DNA from: GCA-2746365 sp964651445
Lineage (GTDB): Bacteria; Pseudomonadota; Gammaproteobacteria; SZUA-229
Reading direction: 5' to 3'
Length of the DNA: 6,661 bases
Assembly: GCA_964651445.1 (NCBI GenBank)
Contig: CAZYYW010000113.1
Location: 1-6,661 of the forward strand
Position numbers and translations under genes: made by a program. The notes below the pieces were generated by a model that searched no databases, was not told where the DNA came from, and saw only the letters and a program-made list of their open reading frames with translations. Shown here piece by piece: positions 1 to 4,959 of the stretch (its first letter is position 1; every line of letters begins with the position of its first letter).

Positions 1-477
1 TATAAAAACAAAGCCCTGATCGAATATGTCATTGATACCATCACCCCGCAGGTTGATGAAATTATTATTAGTGCCAATCGTAATCAAAATCGTTACACGC
101 AATACACGCCGAAGGTTATCACCGACAATACTGAAACAACTCTCGGCCCGATGGCGGGCATTGCTGCCGCTTTAGCACACTGCTCACATGACTGGGTTTT
201 AGTTGTTGCCTGCGATACTCCGTTTTTGCCAACAAATATCATTGACACTTTTTTGCACAGCAAAGCCGACAGCAAACTATACGTTGCTGAAGCCGACAAT
301 AAATTACAACTACTCATGCTGTTACACAAAAGCTTGCACCGGTCACTGACACAAGCACTGGATGAAAACCAGTTACGGCTAATGCGCTGGGTAAAATCAC
401 AACAGGCTGAAATCGTTATTTTCAACGACAAAGCGGCTTTCAAAAACTTGAATAATATCGACGACTTTGCGTCATAA
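1..477 (+). CDS. mobA: Molybdenum cofactor guanylyltransferase MobA, 3' portion (5' end cut by window)
   Basis: MobA transfers GMP from GTP to molybdopterin in the cytoplasm, giving the guanine dinucleotide form of the cofactor used by DMSO-reductase-family enzymes. Frame 1 is open from base 1, and 158 residues are visible. The segments that match the family are the ANRNQNRY stretch (visible residues 25-32), GPMAG (49-53, GPLAG in E. coli), the CDTPFLP metal-binding segment (71-77, whose Asp corresponds to E. coli D101), and a C-terminal NLNNIDDF (149-156, compare NVNTPEEL). By alignment from memory to the 194-residue E. coli protein, about 30 N-terminal residues are missing, including the LAGG nucleotide-binding loop; they should lie upstream of the window. 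An ATG at 151 falls inside the conserved GPMAG motif and is not a credible start. The gene ends with three consecutive in-frame stops (TAA TAA TGA, 475-483). Family assignment is firm; whether the intact gene is functional cannot be judged here. Confidence 0.9.
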   Translation, partial: YKNKALIEYVIDTITPQVDEIIISANRNQNRYTQYTPKVITDNTETTLGPMAGIAAALAHCSHDWVLVVACDTPFLPTNIIDTFLHSKADSKLYVAEADNKLQLLMLLHKSLHRSLTQALDENQLRLMRWVKSQQAEIVIFNDKAAFKNLNNIDDFAS

Positions 478-594
478 TAATGACCCTTTAAAAATACTGC
501 GACCATGCTTCTTCTATTATGAATTTTCAACTCTCACTTTCAATAATCCAACCTCGTATTGCTCATAGTTATTCGAATGAAGGGCTTTAGACCG

Positions 595-1101
595 ATGAGA
601 AAACTGCTAACAATCGTGCTATTACTATTACCTTTTTCACTAGTGTCAGCCGATGAACAAACATCAGAATATGACGATGAGGAGCTGCCATACATCAGCG
701 TAGAATATGCGACAGACTTTTCACAGCTTGCACAGTTAGCACGCACACAGGAAAAAATTATAGTGCTGGTAATTTCTGCCAGTTACTGTGAATATTGCGA
801 CCTGCTAGAAGAGGAGTTCTTAAAGCCCATGTTGCGCAACGCTGACATTACCCGTGAGGTAATAATACGCAAGCTTGATATGGACAGCTATTACACCATC
901 GTTGATTTTTCTGGCGACAAAACTACGCCAAGAGGATTTGCCCGCGATTACAAAGTACCGCTATCACCAACACTGCTGTTCCTCGACAGCGATGGAGACG
1001 AGGTTGCCGCGCGTATACTGGGTATAAACTCGCTGGAGCTTTATGGCGGATATCTCGATACGGCAATAATCTCTGGCTTAGAGAAAATACGGACACAGTA
1101 A
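595..1101 (+). CDS. Exported thioredoxin-fold protein with CEYC active site (SoxW/Thioredoxin_2-like)
   Basis: The 168-residue product starts with a Sec-type signal peptide: MRK, a leucine-rich core (residues 4-17) and a likely cleavage after VSA at 19. An acidic stretch follows (EYDDEE, 25-30). The rest looks like a single thioredoxin domain: strand IIVLVISAS (55-63), redox motif C65-E-Y-C68 at the head of a helix, and a cis-proline loop SPTLLFLD (124-131, cis-Pro P125) followed by a DGDE turn. This predicts a periplasmic thiol-disulfide protein of the SoxW or Thioredoxin_2 kind; its partner is not shown. I chose ATG 595 because it puts the signal peptide at the N-terminus and has AGGG at about 10 nt upstream. 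A TTG at 559 and an ATG at 577 in frame would add charged residues before the signal and lack a clear Shine-Dalgarno. There is no DsbB/DsbD-like or sox gene in view, so the physiological role is unknown. No obvious terminator follows it before the glnA control region. Confidence 0.8.
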   Translation: MRKLLTIVLLLLPFSLVSADEQTSEYDDEELPYISVEYATDFSQLAQLARTQEKIIVLVISASYCEYCDLLEEEFLKPMLRNADITREVIIRKLDMDSYYTIVDFSGDKTTPRGFARDYKVPLSPTLLFLDSDGDEVAARILGINSLELYGGYLDTAIISGLEKIRTQ

Positions 1102-1151
1102 GCTGGAAATTTTATAGCGATGGTCGGCTCCTAACGTCACTTTTAGCAAAA

Positions 1152-1168
1152 CGCACAACTTTGGTGCG
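1152..1168 (+). promoter_or_regulatory. NtrC binding site 1 upstream of glnA
   Basis: The sequence CGCACAACTTTGGTGCG has the CGCAC-N7-GTGCG dyad of an NtrC (NRI) enhancer box. It matches about 11 of the 14 non-spacer positions of the enterobacterial consensus TGCACCA-N3-TGGTGCA (recalled from memory). Its centre (1160) lies about 115 bp upstream of the predicted sigma-54 start, similar to the high-affinity sites of E. coli glnA. Confidence 0.82.
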
Positions 1169-1180
1169 AATAATCGAGCT

Positions 1181-1209
1181 TTGACCCAATAGAGTGCGTT
1201 ATTTATACC
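1181..1209 (+). promoter_or_regulatory. Candidate sigma-70 promoter for glnA (glnAp1-like)
   Basis: TTGACC (1181-1186) and TATACC (1204-1209) are separated by exactly 17 bp, predicting a start near 1216. NtrC site 2 covers the -35 element and most of the spacer. E. coli glnA also has a sigma-70 promoter (glnAp1) that NtrC represses while it activates the sigma-54 promoter, so this fits a known layout, although here the distances are compressed. Confidence 0.6.
1182..1198 (+). promoter_or_regulatory. NtrC binding site 2 upstream of glnA (weaker)
   Basis: TGACCCAATAGAGTGCG keeps a good right half (GTGCG) and a degraded left half, matching about 9 of 14 informative positions. Its centre (1190) is 30 bp, close to three helical turns, from site 1, the phasing expected for cooperative NtrC dimers on an enhancer. 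It also overlaps the -35 element of the sigma-70-type promoter at 1181-1209. On its own the site would be doubtful; the spacing is the main support. Confidence 0.6.
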
Positions 1210-1248
1210 ATCCCCTCTAAAAATCGCATGATATCGGGTTTCCCTTAT

Positions 1249-1264
1249 TGGCACGTTTCATGCA
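1249..1264 (+). promoter_or_regulatory. Sigma-54 promoter of glnA (glnAp2-like)
   Basis: TGGCACG-TTTC-ATGCA is one base from the sigma-54 consensus TGGCACG-N4-TTGCA. The invariant GG (1250-1251) and GC (1262-1263) are separated by the required 10 bp. The start should lie near 1275, leaving a leader of about 210 nt. With NtrC boxes at about -115 and -85 and ntrC itself in the window, this is the nitrogen-limitation promoter of glnA. Confidence 0.93.
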
Positions 1265-1283
1265 AAATCTACCCCTGTAAAAA

Positions 1284-1349
1284 GGACCTTTGCTGAGCTC
1301 TGTTTTAAGCGCTGCTGGCTTACACATAAACAGAGCTGATCAAAGGTTC
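1284..1349 (+). promoter_or_regulatory. Long hairpin in the glnA 5' leader
   Basis: Nine pairs (1284-1292 with 1341-1349, one G-U) are followed by a small 3x3 internal loop. Ten perfect pairs come next (AGCTCTGTTT 1296-1305 with AAACAGAGCT 1328-1337), and then a nested TAAGC/GCTTA stem (1306-1310 with 1318-1322) closes a 7-nt loop. It would begin about nine bases after the predicted sigma-54 start, so it would sit at the 5' end of the nitrogen-regulated mRNA. A short hairpin CTGA-T6-TCAG (1357-1370) follows. It could be an mRNA-stabilising 5' structure, part of an attenuator, or the body of a short RNA. The function is inferred only from structure and place. Confidence 0.55.
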
Positions 1350-1405
1350 TACTATCCTGATTTTTTTCAGCAAGAAAAGCATCCCGGATAAAACATAAAA
1401 AAACG

Positions 1406-1457
1406 CCGCACGGTTGACCTGGCTACAACAGGTTCTTCTGCGCGGATTATTATTTTT
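1406..1457 (+). terminator. Terminator-like hairpin plus T-rich tract just before the glnA RBS
   Basis: An imperfect GC-rich stem pairs CCGC (1406-1409) with GCGG (1442-1445) and ACCTG (1417-1421) with CAGGT (1429-1433), with a few extra pairs around a 2x2 mismatch and a 7-nt loop. It is followed by ATTATTATTTTT (1446-1457). It lies inside the transcript from both glnA promoters, 26 nt before the ATG and 13 nt before the GAGG ribosome binding site (1471-1474). If it terminates, it would attenuate glnA. Its internal mismatches make it weaker than the terminator after glnA, so it may be only a leader hairpin. Confidence 0.4.
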
Positions 1458-1483
1458 AAAATTTAGATTAGAGGCTCAAACAA

Positions 1484-2893
1484 ATGGCTGCAATTGATGT
1501 AATGAATATGATCAAGGAACAAGACGTTAAATTCGTTGACTTCCGTTTTACTGATACACAGGGTAAAGAACAACACGTTTCTGTGCCTTCCGGCATGGTT
1601 GATGAAGGCGAGCTGGAAGAAGGCAAGATGTTTGATGGCTCATCTATTGCTGGCTGGAAAGGCATTAATGCCTCTGACATGATTCTAATGCCCGATTGTG
1701 ACTCACAGGTTATCGATCCGTTCTGCGAAGAAGTTACATTAAATATCCGTTGCGATATTATCGAACCTTCTGACATGAAAGGCTACAACCGTGACCCACG
1801 TTCAATCGCAAAACGTGCAGAAGCATATTTGCAATCAACCGGTATCGGTGACACCGCATACTTCGGCCCAGAAAATGAATTTTTTGTCTTTGATAGCATT
1901 CGCTGGACAGATACTATGGGTGAAGTTGGTTACTCTATTGGTTCTGAAGAAGCGGCATGGTCAAGCCATGAAAAATATGATGGCGGCAACATGGGTCACC
2001 GTCCTGGCGTAAAAGGTGGTTATTTCCCTGTGCCACCAGTTGACTCTCTGCAAGACTTGCGTTCATCTATGTGTTTAGTTATGGATGAAATGGGCGCCAA
2101 AAGCGAAGTTCATCATCACGAAGTAGGCACCGCTGGTCAGTGTGAAATTGGTGCAGTCTTTAACACCTTGGTTCGTAAAGCAGACGAAGTACAAATTTTC
2201 AAATATGTGGTACACAATGTCGCTCACGCTTACGGCAAAACAGCCACTTTTATGCCCAAGCCCATCGTCGGTGACAACGGCAACGGCATGCACGTTCACC
2301 AATCTATCTTTAAAGACGGCGAAAACATGTTTACCGGTGATCTTTACGGCGGACTTTCTCAAGAAGCACTATGGTACATTGGCGGCATTATCAAACATGC
2401 AAAAGCATTAAATGCTTTCGCTAACGCCTCTACTAACAGCTACAAGCGTTTAGTACCAGGTTTTGAAGCACCGGTAATGCTGGCATATTCTGCACGTAAC
2501 CGTTCTGCGGCTATTCGTATCCCTTTCATTAATAACCCGAAAGGTCGTCGTATTGAAGTACGTTTTGGTGATAACACCGCTAACCCTTACCTGTGTTTTG
2601 CCTCCATGCTTATGGCTGGCCTTGACGGCATCAAAAATAAAATTGATCCCGGTGAAGCCGCATCGAAAGATCTATACGACCTACCACCAGAAGAAGAAGC
2701 ACTTATTCCTCAAGTGGCAGTCTCTCTTGATGAAGCACTGGCTGCACTTGATGCTGACCGTACCTTCCTCACTGAAGGCGGCGTATTTGATGACGACATG
2801 ATCGATGGTTTCATCGAGCTGAAAAACGAAGAAGTGCAGCGTTTACGTATGTCTACTCACCCCTGCGAGTTTGATATGTACTACAGCGTATAG
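1484..2893 (+). CDS. glnA: Glutamine synthetase, type I (GSI-beta)
   Basis: This cytoplasmic enzyme makes glutamine from glutamate, ammonia and ATP, and in this class acts as a dodecamer. The 469-residue length equals that of E. coli GlnA. It has the N-terminal beta-grasp domain with MFDGSS (49-54), then the catalytic barrel. Catalytic-domain landmarks are metal ligands E130 and E132 in GPENEF, E213 in HHEVG, E221, H270 in NGNGMHVH, the E328 flap in PGFEAP, R340, and NPKGRRIEVR (351-360). The adenylylation loop KDLYDLPPEE (395-404) carries Y398, equivalent to the tyrosine modified by GlnE, so post-translational control by the GlnB/GlnE cascade is expected although those genes are not in view. 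It ends FDMYYSV, close to the E. coli C-terminus. GAGG at 1471-1474 supports ATG 1484. Transcription is controlled by the sigma-70 and sigma-54 promoters upstream, and a strong hairpin follows. No catalytic residue that I checked is missing. Confidence 0.99.
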   Translation: MAAIDVMNMIKEQDVKFVDFRFTDTQGKEQHVSVPSGMVDEGELEEGKMFDGSSIAGWKGINASDMILMPDCDSQVIDPFCEEVTLNIRCDIIEPSDMKGYNRDPRSIAKRAEAYLQSTGIGDTAYFGPENEFFVFDSIRWTDTMGEVGYSIGSEEAAWSSHEKYDGGNMGHRPGVKGGYFPVPPVDSLQDLRSSMCLVMDEMGAKSEVHHHEVGTAGQCEIGAVFNTLVRKADEVQIFKYVVHNVAHAYGKTATFMPKPIVGDNGNGMHVHQSIFKDGENMFTGDLYGGLSQEALWYIGGIIKHAKALNAFANASTNSYKRLVPGFEAPVMLAYSARNRSAAIRIPFINNPKGRRIEVRFGDNTANPYLCFASMLMAGLDGIKNKIDPGEAASKDLYDLPPEEEALIPQVAVSLDEALAALDADRTFLTEGGVFDDDMIDGFIELKNEEVQRLRMSTHPCEFDMYYSV

Positions 2894-2941
2894 TCTCCGC
2901 GCATAATCAGCGCTAATCCGTGTTAACGCACGGTTCGCACA

Positions 2942-2980
2942 AATAAAAAACCCTGCACTCACCCTGCGGGGTTTTTTATT
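2942..2980 (+). terminator. Intrinsic terminator after glnA
   Basis: A 16-bp stem pairs 2942-2957 (AATAAAAAACCCTGCA) with 2965-2980 (TGCGGGGTTTTTTATT), with one G-U pair and a 7-nt loop CTCACCC. A-run and T-run flank the GC core on both sides, so it may also act in the reverse direction. It starts about 48 bases after the glnA stop and should separate glnA from the downstream gene. A smaller hairpin, CCGTG-TTAACG-CACGG, precedes it in the same gap. Confidence 0.9.
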
Positions 2981-3014
2981 GCGCCTTGCACTCACAAAAG
3001 TTATCCTAGTCAGT

Positions 3015-3551
3015 ATGAAAAATATCTTAATAACATTTTTACTGCTGACAACTTCGCTATCGATGATGACAAGCCATGCTGGGCTATACAAAGGCCTTGA
3101 TGCTGAAGGCAACGTCAGTTACTCCGATAAACCCTTTAACAACGCAGAGAAATTTATCGCCCCCGCGATAACCGTGATAAATGCCACCAAACTTCCAGTT
3201 AAACAGGAAGCCGTCACCGTGCAAATAAAAGCTGAAGAAACAAAATACACAGCATTTACAATCACCGCGCCAAAAGAGGGGCAAAGCATCTGGAATGTAC
3301 CCGATTTGGCGGTGGCACTGCAACTCAAGCCCGGTCTGGATATCGCAAACGGGCATTACATCCGTTTGTTGATGAACGGCGAACCACTAGTCGAGAAAAG
3401 CCAAAGTCTACTGCTACAGATTGGTCGGGCTGACCGTGGTGAACATACACTGCAAGCCGAGGTAAGAAACAAAAAGGGCAAGATACTCAAGCGCACTAAA
3501 AGCATTACTATTTACATCAAAAATACAGTGATTAAACAACAGAAACGTTAG
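3015..3551 (+). CDS. Exported DUF4124-domain protein of unknown function
   Basis: The 178-residue product has a Sec signal peptide (KN, hydrophobic core 4-18, likely cleavage after SHA at 22). A short DUF4124-type segment follows, GLYKGLDAEGNVSYSDKPF (23-41), resembling the usual YKWVDxxGxxxYSDxPP pattern. A linker (42-75) leads to a beta-rich C-terminal region (80-170) with alternating hydrophobic strands such as YIRLLMNGEPL and HTLQAEVRNKKG, possibly an Ig/Fn3-like fold. A basic tail (KQQKR) ends it. It is predicted to be periplasmic. I chose ATG 3015 because the signal peptide begins there; a TTG at 2979 in frame lies inside the glnA terminator. No strong Shine-Dalgarno or promoter is visible. 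DUF4124 genes between glnA and ntrB occur in some other gammaproteobacteria (recalled, not searched), but no biochemical role is known to me. The DUF4124 call is probable; function is not assigned. Confidence 0.8.
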   Translation: MKNILITFLLLTTSLSMMTSHAGLYKGLDAEGNVSYSDKPFNNAEKFIAPAITVINATKLPVKQEAVTVQIKAEETKYTAFTITAPKEGQSIWNVPDLAVALQLKPGLDIANGHYIRLLMNGEPLVEKSQSLLLQIGRADRGEHTLQAEVRNKKGKILKRTKSITIYIKNTVIKQQKR

Positions 3552-3578
3552 TGCCAACATCAAGAGACAAGATTTTTT

Positions 3579-3674
3579 GCCGCGAACAACGCAAAAGACG
3601 CGAAAAAAACATAAAATAAAACTTTTGCTTTTTTCGCGGCTAAATGCTTTTTATTTTAAAGTCACCTTCGCGTC
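3579..3674. repeat. Intergenic inverted-repeat element (GCCGCGAA / TTCGCGGC type)
   Basis: GCCGCGAA (3579-3586) pairs with TTCGCGGC (3633-3640), and GCAAAAG (3591-3597) with CTTTTGC (3622-3628), across a symmetric 4x4 loop. This gives an 18-19 nt-arm palindrome around an A-rich 24-nt centre. A further TTCGCGTC (3667-3674) is the complement of GACGCGAA (3597-3604), offering an alternative fold. The words resemble short dispersed intergenic repeats common in some proteobacterial genomes. With T-runs around it, it might also terminate transcription after the DUF4124 gene. Copy number elsewhere cannot be seen here. Confidence 0.6.
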
Positions 3675-3703
3675 TAAAACTGGCATTTAACCCCAAATAA
3701 CAC

Positions 3704-3732
3704 TAGAACGCACCACAATGGTGCGATAGAAT
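3704..3732 (+). promoter_or_regulatory. Candidate weak sigma-70 promoter of ntrBC
   Basis: TAGAAT (3727-3732) is a fair -10. At 17 bp spacing the -35 would be TAGAAC (3704-3709), a poor match (3 of 6). The NtrC box fills the spacer exactly, so bound NtrC would block polymerase. The predicted start near 3739 leaves a leader of about 114 nt that contains a small GCCG-CAA-CGGC hairpin (3735-3745) but otherwise nothing I recognise up to the AGG (3844-3846) before ntrB. Confidence 0.4.
3709..3725 (+). promoter_or_regulatory. NtrC binding site upstream of ntrBC (perfect palindrome)
   Basis: CGCACCACAATGGTGCG is CGCACCA-N3-TGGTGCG, a perfect 7-bp dyad that matches 12 of 14 informative positions of the NtrC consensus. 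It is the best NtrC box in the window. No sigma-54 GG-N10-GC promoter lies downstream, so this box more likely represses ntrBC, as the NtrC site at E. coli glnLp does, than activates it. Confidence 0.85.
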
Positions 3733-3852
3733 ATGCCGCAACGGCTTCAAGCTAAATAATAAATCCTCGTTCTCTATAAACCGTTGAAAAACATAGATTT
3801 AATTTAATGACAAACACAATAAAACTGTTTCGTTTTTTGCATTAGGTAGATT

Positions 3853-4959
3853 ATGGTCGCGCCTGATTACAACTCACCTCGAACGATTATCGACAATTTA
3901 CATTCCGCCATTGTGGTGATCGATGAAAATTTACAAATTGTCTGCATGAACCCTGCGGCCGAAATGTTATTTCATATCAGTAGCAACCGTGCGCTTAAGA
4001 AAAATATTCGAGAACTGGTCATTAATGAACATGAATTTTTTGATCGACTGGAACGATCGATTATTTCTGGTCACCCCTACACCGTTTACGAAGACCAATT
4101 ACGGACACACCATCATAAAACCATAAACGTCGATTACTCTGTCTCACCGATTCAATATTTAGCACAGGGGAGATTTTTATTATTGGAATTCATCCGCTTG
4201 AAGACTCAGCAGAAAATTAGCCACGAAGAAAGTATTCTCAGTCAGTACGAAGCCAGTAAAAGTTTATTACGCGGCCTTGCACATGAAATTAAAAATCCAC
4301 TCGGCGGCATTCGCGGCTCGGCGCAATTACTTGAGCGTGAATTGGCCAACGACAAAAATAGTGAAAACAATAAACAATTTACACAAATTATTATCAAAGA
4401 AACCGACCGCCTAAAAAACCTACTTGACCGTATGGTTGGGCCAAAAGACATCCCCACCAAAACTGAAATCAATATTCATAAAATTCTCGAACACGTGCGG
4501 CAGTTGGTTCTTGCCGAGGATGACAGCGTATTAATCGCTGCTGATTATGACCCCAGTATTCCAGAGTTGCACGCTGATGAGTCAATGATGATTCAGGTGA
4601 TACTCAATATTACGCGCAATGCCATTATTGCTATCTCGGCAATCAAAAATGACAACGCTCAACAGGGAAAAATTATTTTTAAAACACGCACCCAGCGAAA
4701 TTGCACCATCGGCAGCCACAGCTATCCGTTGGTTGCTCGCATAGACATAAAAGACAATGGCTGCGGCGTTGCCGAAGCCTTACAAGAAAAAATATTTATG
4801 CCGATGATAACCGGTCATGCACAGGGTACTGGCTTAGGCTTATCTATCGCGCAATCACTGGTGCACCAACATGGTGGTTTAATTGAATTTAGCAGTGAAC
4901 CGGGAAAAACCGTGTTCACTCTTTTGCTGCCACTAAATACCCACAATGGAGCCGCATAA
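3853..4959 (+). CDS. ntrB: Nitrogen regulation sensor kinase/phosphatase NtrB (NRII, GlnL)
   Basis: NtrB is a cytoplasmic homodimer that autophosphorylates and passes phosphate to NtrC under nitrogen limitation; with PII (GlnB) it acts instead as an NtrC phosphatase. The 368-residue product has no membrane segment. It has an N-terminal PAS domain (about 10-115; HSAIVVIDENLQIVCMNPAAE). The dimerisation/H-box is GLAHEIKNPLGGIRG (141-155) with phospho-acceptor H144. The HATPase domain shows N-box NITRNAIIAI (252-261), G1 DNGCGV (301-306), the F-box region EKIFMPMITG (312-321) and G2 GTGLGL (325-330). Order and length fit the family, slightly longer than E. coli (349). ATG 3853 has AGG six bases upstream. 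The stop overlaps the ntrC start (TAATG, 4957-4961), so the two are translationally coupled. Expression is probably autoregulated through the NtrC box at 3709-3725. No key residue appears to be missing. Confidence 0.97.
   Translation: MVAPDYNSPRTIIDNLHSAIVVIDENLQIVCMNPAAEMLFHISSNRALKKNIRELVINEHEFFDRLERSIISGHPYTVYEDQLRTHHHKTINVDYSVSPIQYLAQGRFLLLEFIRLKTQQKISHEESILSQYEASKSLLRGLAHEIKNPLGGIRGSAQLLERELANDKNSENNKQFTQIIIKETDRLKNLLDRMVGPKDIPTKTEINIHKILEHVRQLVLAEDDSVLIAADYDPSIPELHADESMMIQVILNITRNAIIAISAIKNDNAQQGKIIFKTRTQRNCTIGSHSYPLVARIDIKDNGCGVAEALQEKIFMPMITGHAQGTGLGLSIAQSLVHQHGGLIEFSSEPGKTVFTLLLPLNTHNGAA

Noticed and set aside
93..530. Antisense open frame across the mobA 3' end
   Set aside because: It lies opposite a well-recognised mobA frame, has a cysteine- and serine-rich composition with no recognisable motif, and has no visible start context.
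559..594. Upstream TTG/ATG starts for the thioredoxin-like gene
   Set aside because: They would place charged residues before a clean signal peptide, and neither has a Shine-Dalgarno sequence as well placed as that of ATG 595.
2985..3010. Promoter for the DUF4124 gene from TTGCAC and TATCCT
   Set aside because: The two hexamers are only about 10 bp apart, too close for sigma-70.
2979..3014. TTG start for the DUF4124 gene
   Set aside because: It lies within the arm of the glnA terminator and would bury the signal peptide behind 12 extra residues.
3579..3674. CRISPR-like repeats
   Set aside because: The repeated words are inverted and irregularly spaced, with no direct repeats or regular spacers, and there are no cas genes.
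3681..3697. TGGCA-like sequence upstream of ntrB as a sigma-54 promoter
   Set aside because: After the GG, the position 10 bp downstream reads CC rather than the required GC, so the -12 element is absent.
3784..3812. TTGAAA as the -35 of a promoter close to ntrB
   Set aside because: No -10 hexamer stands at 16-18 bp; the AT-rich matches are at 13-15 bp.
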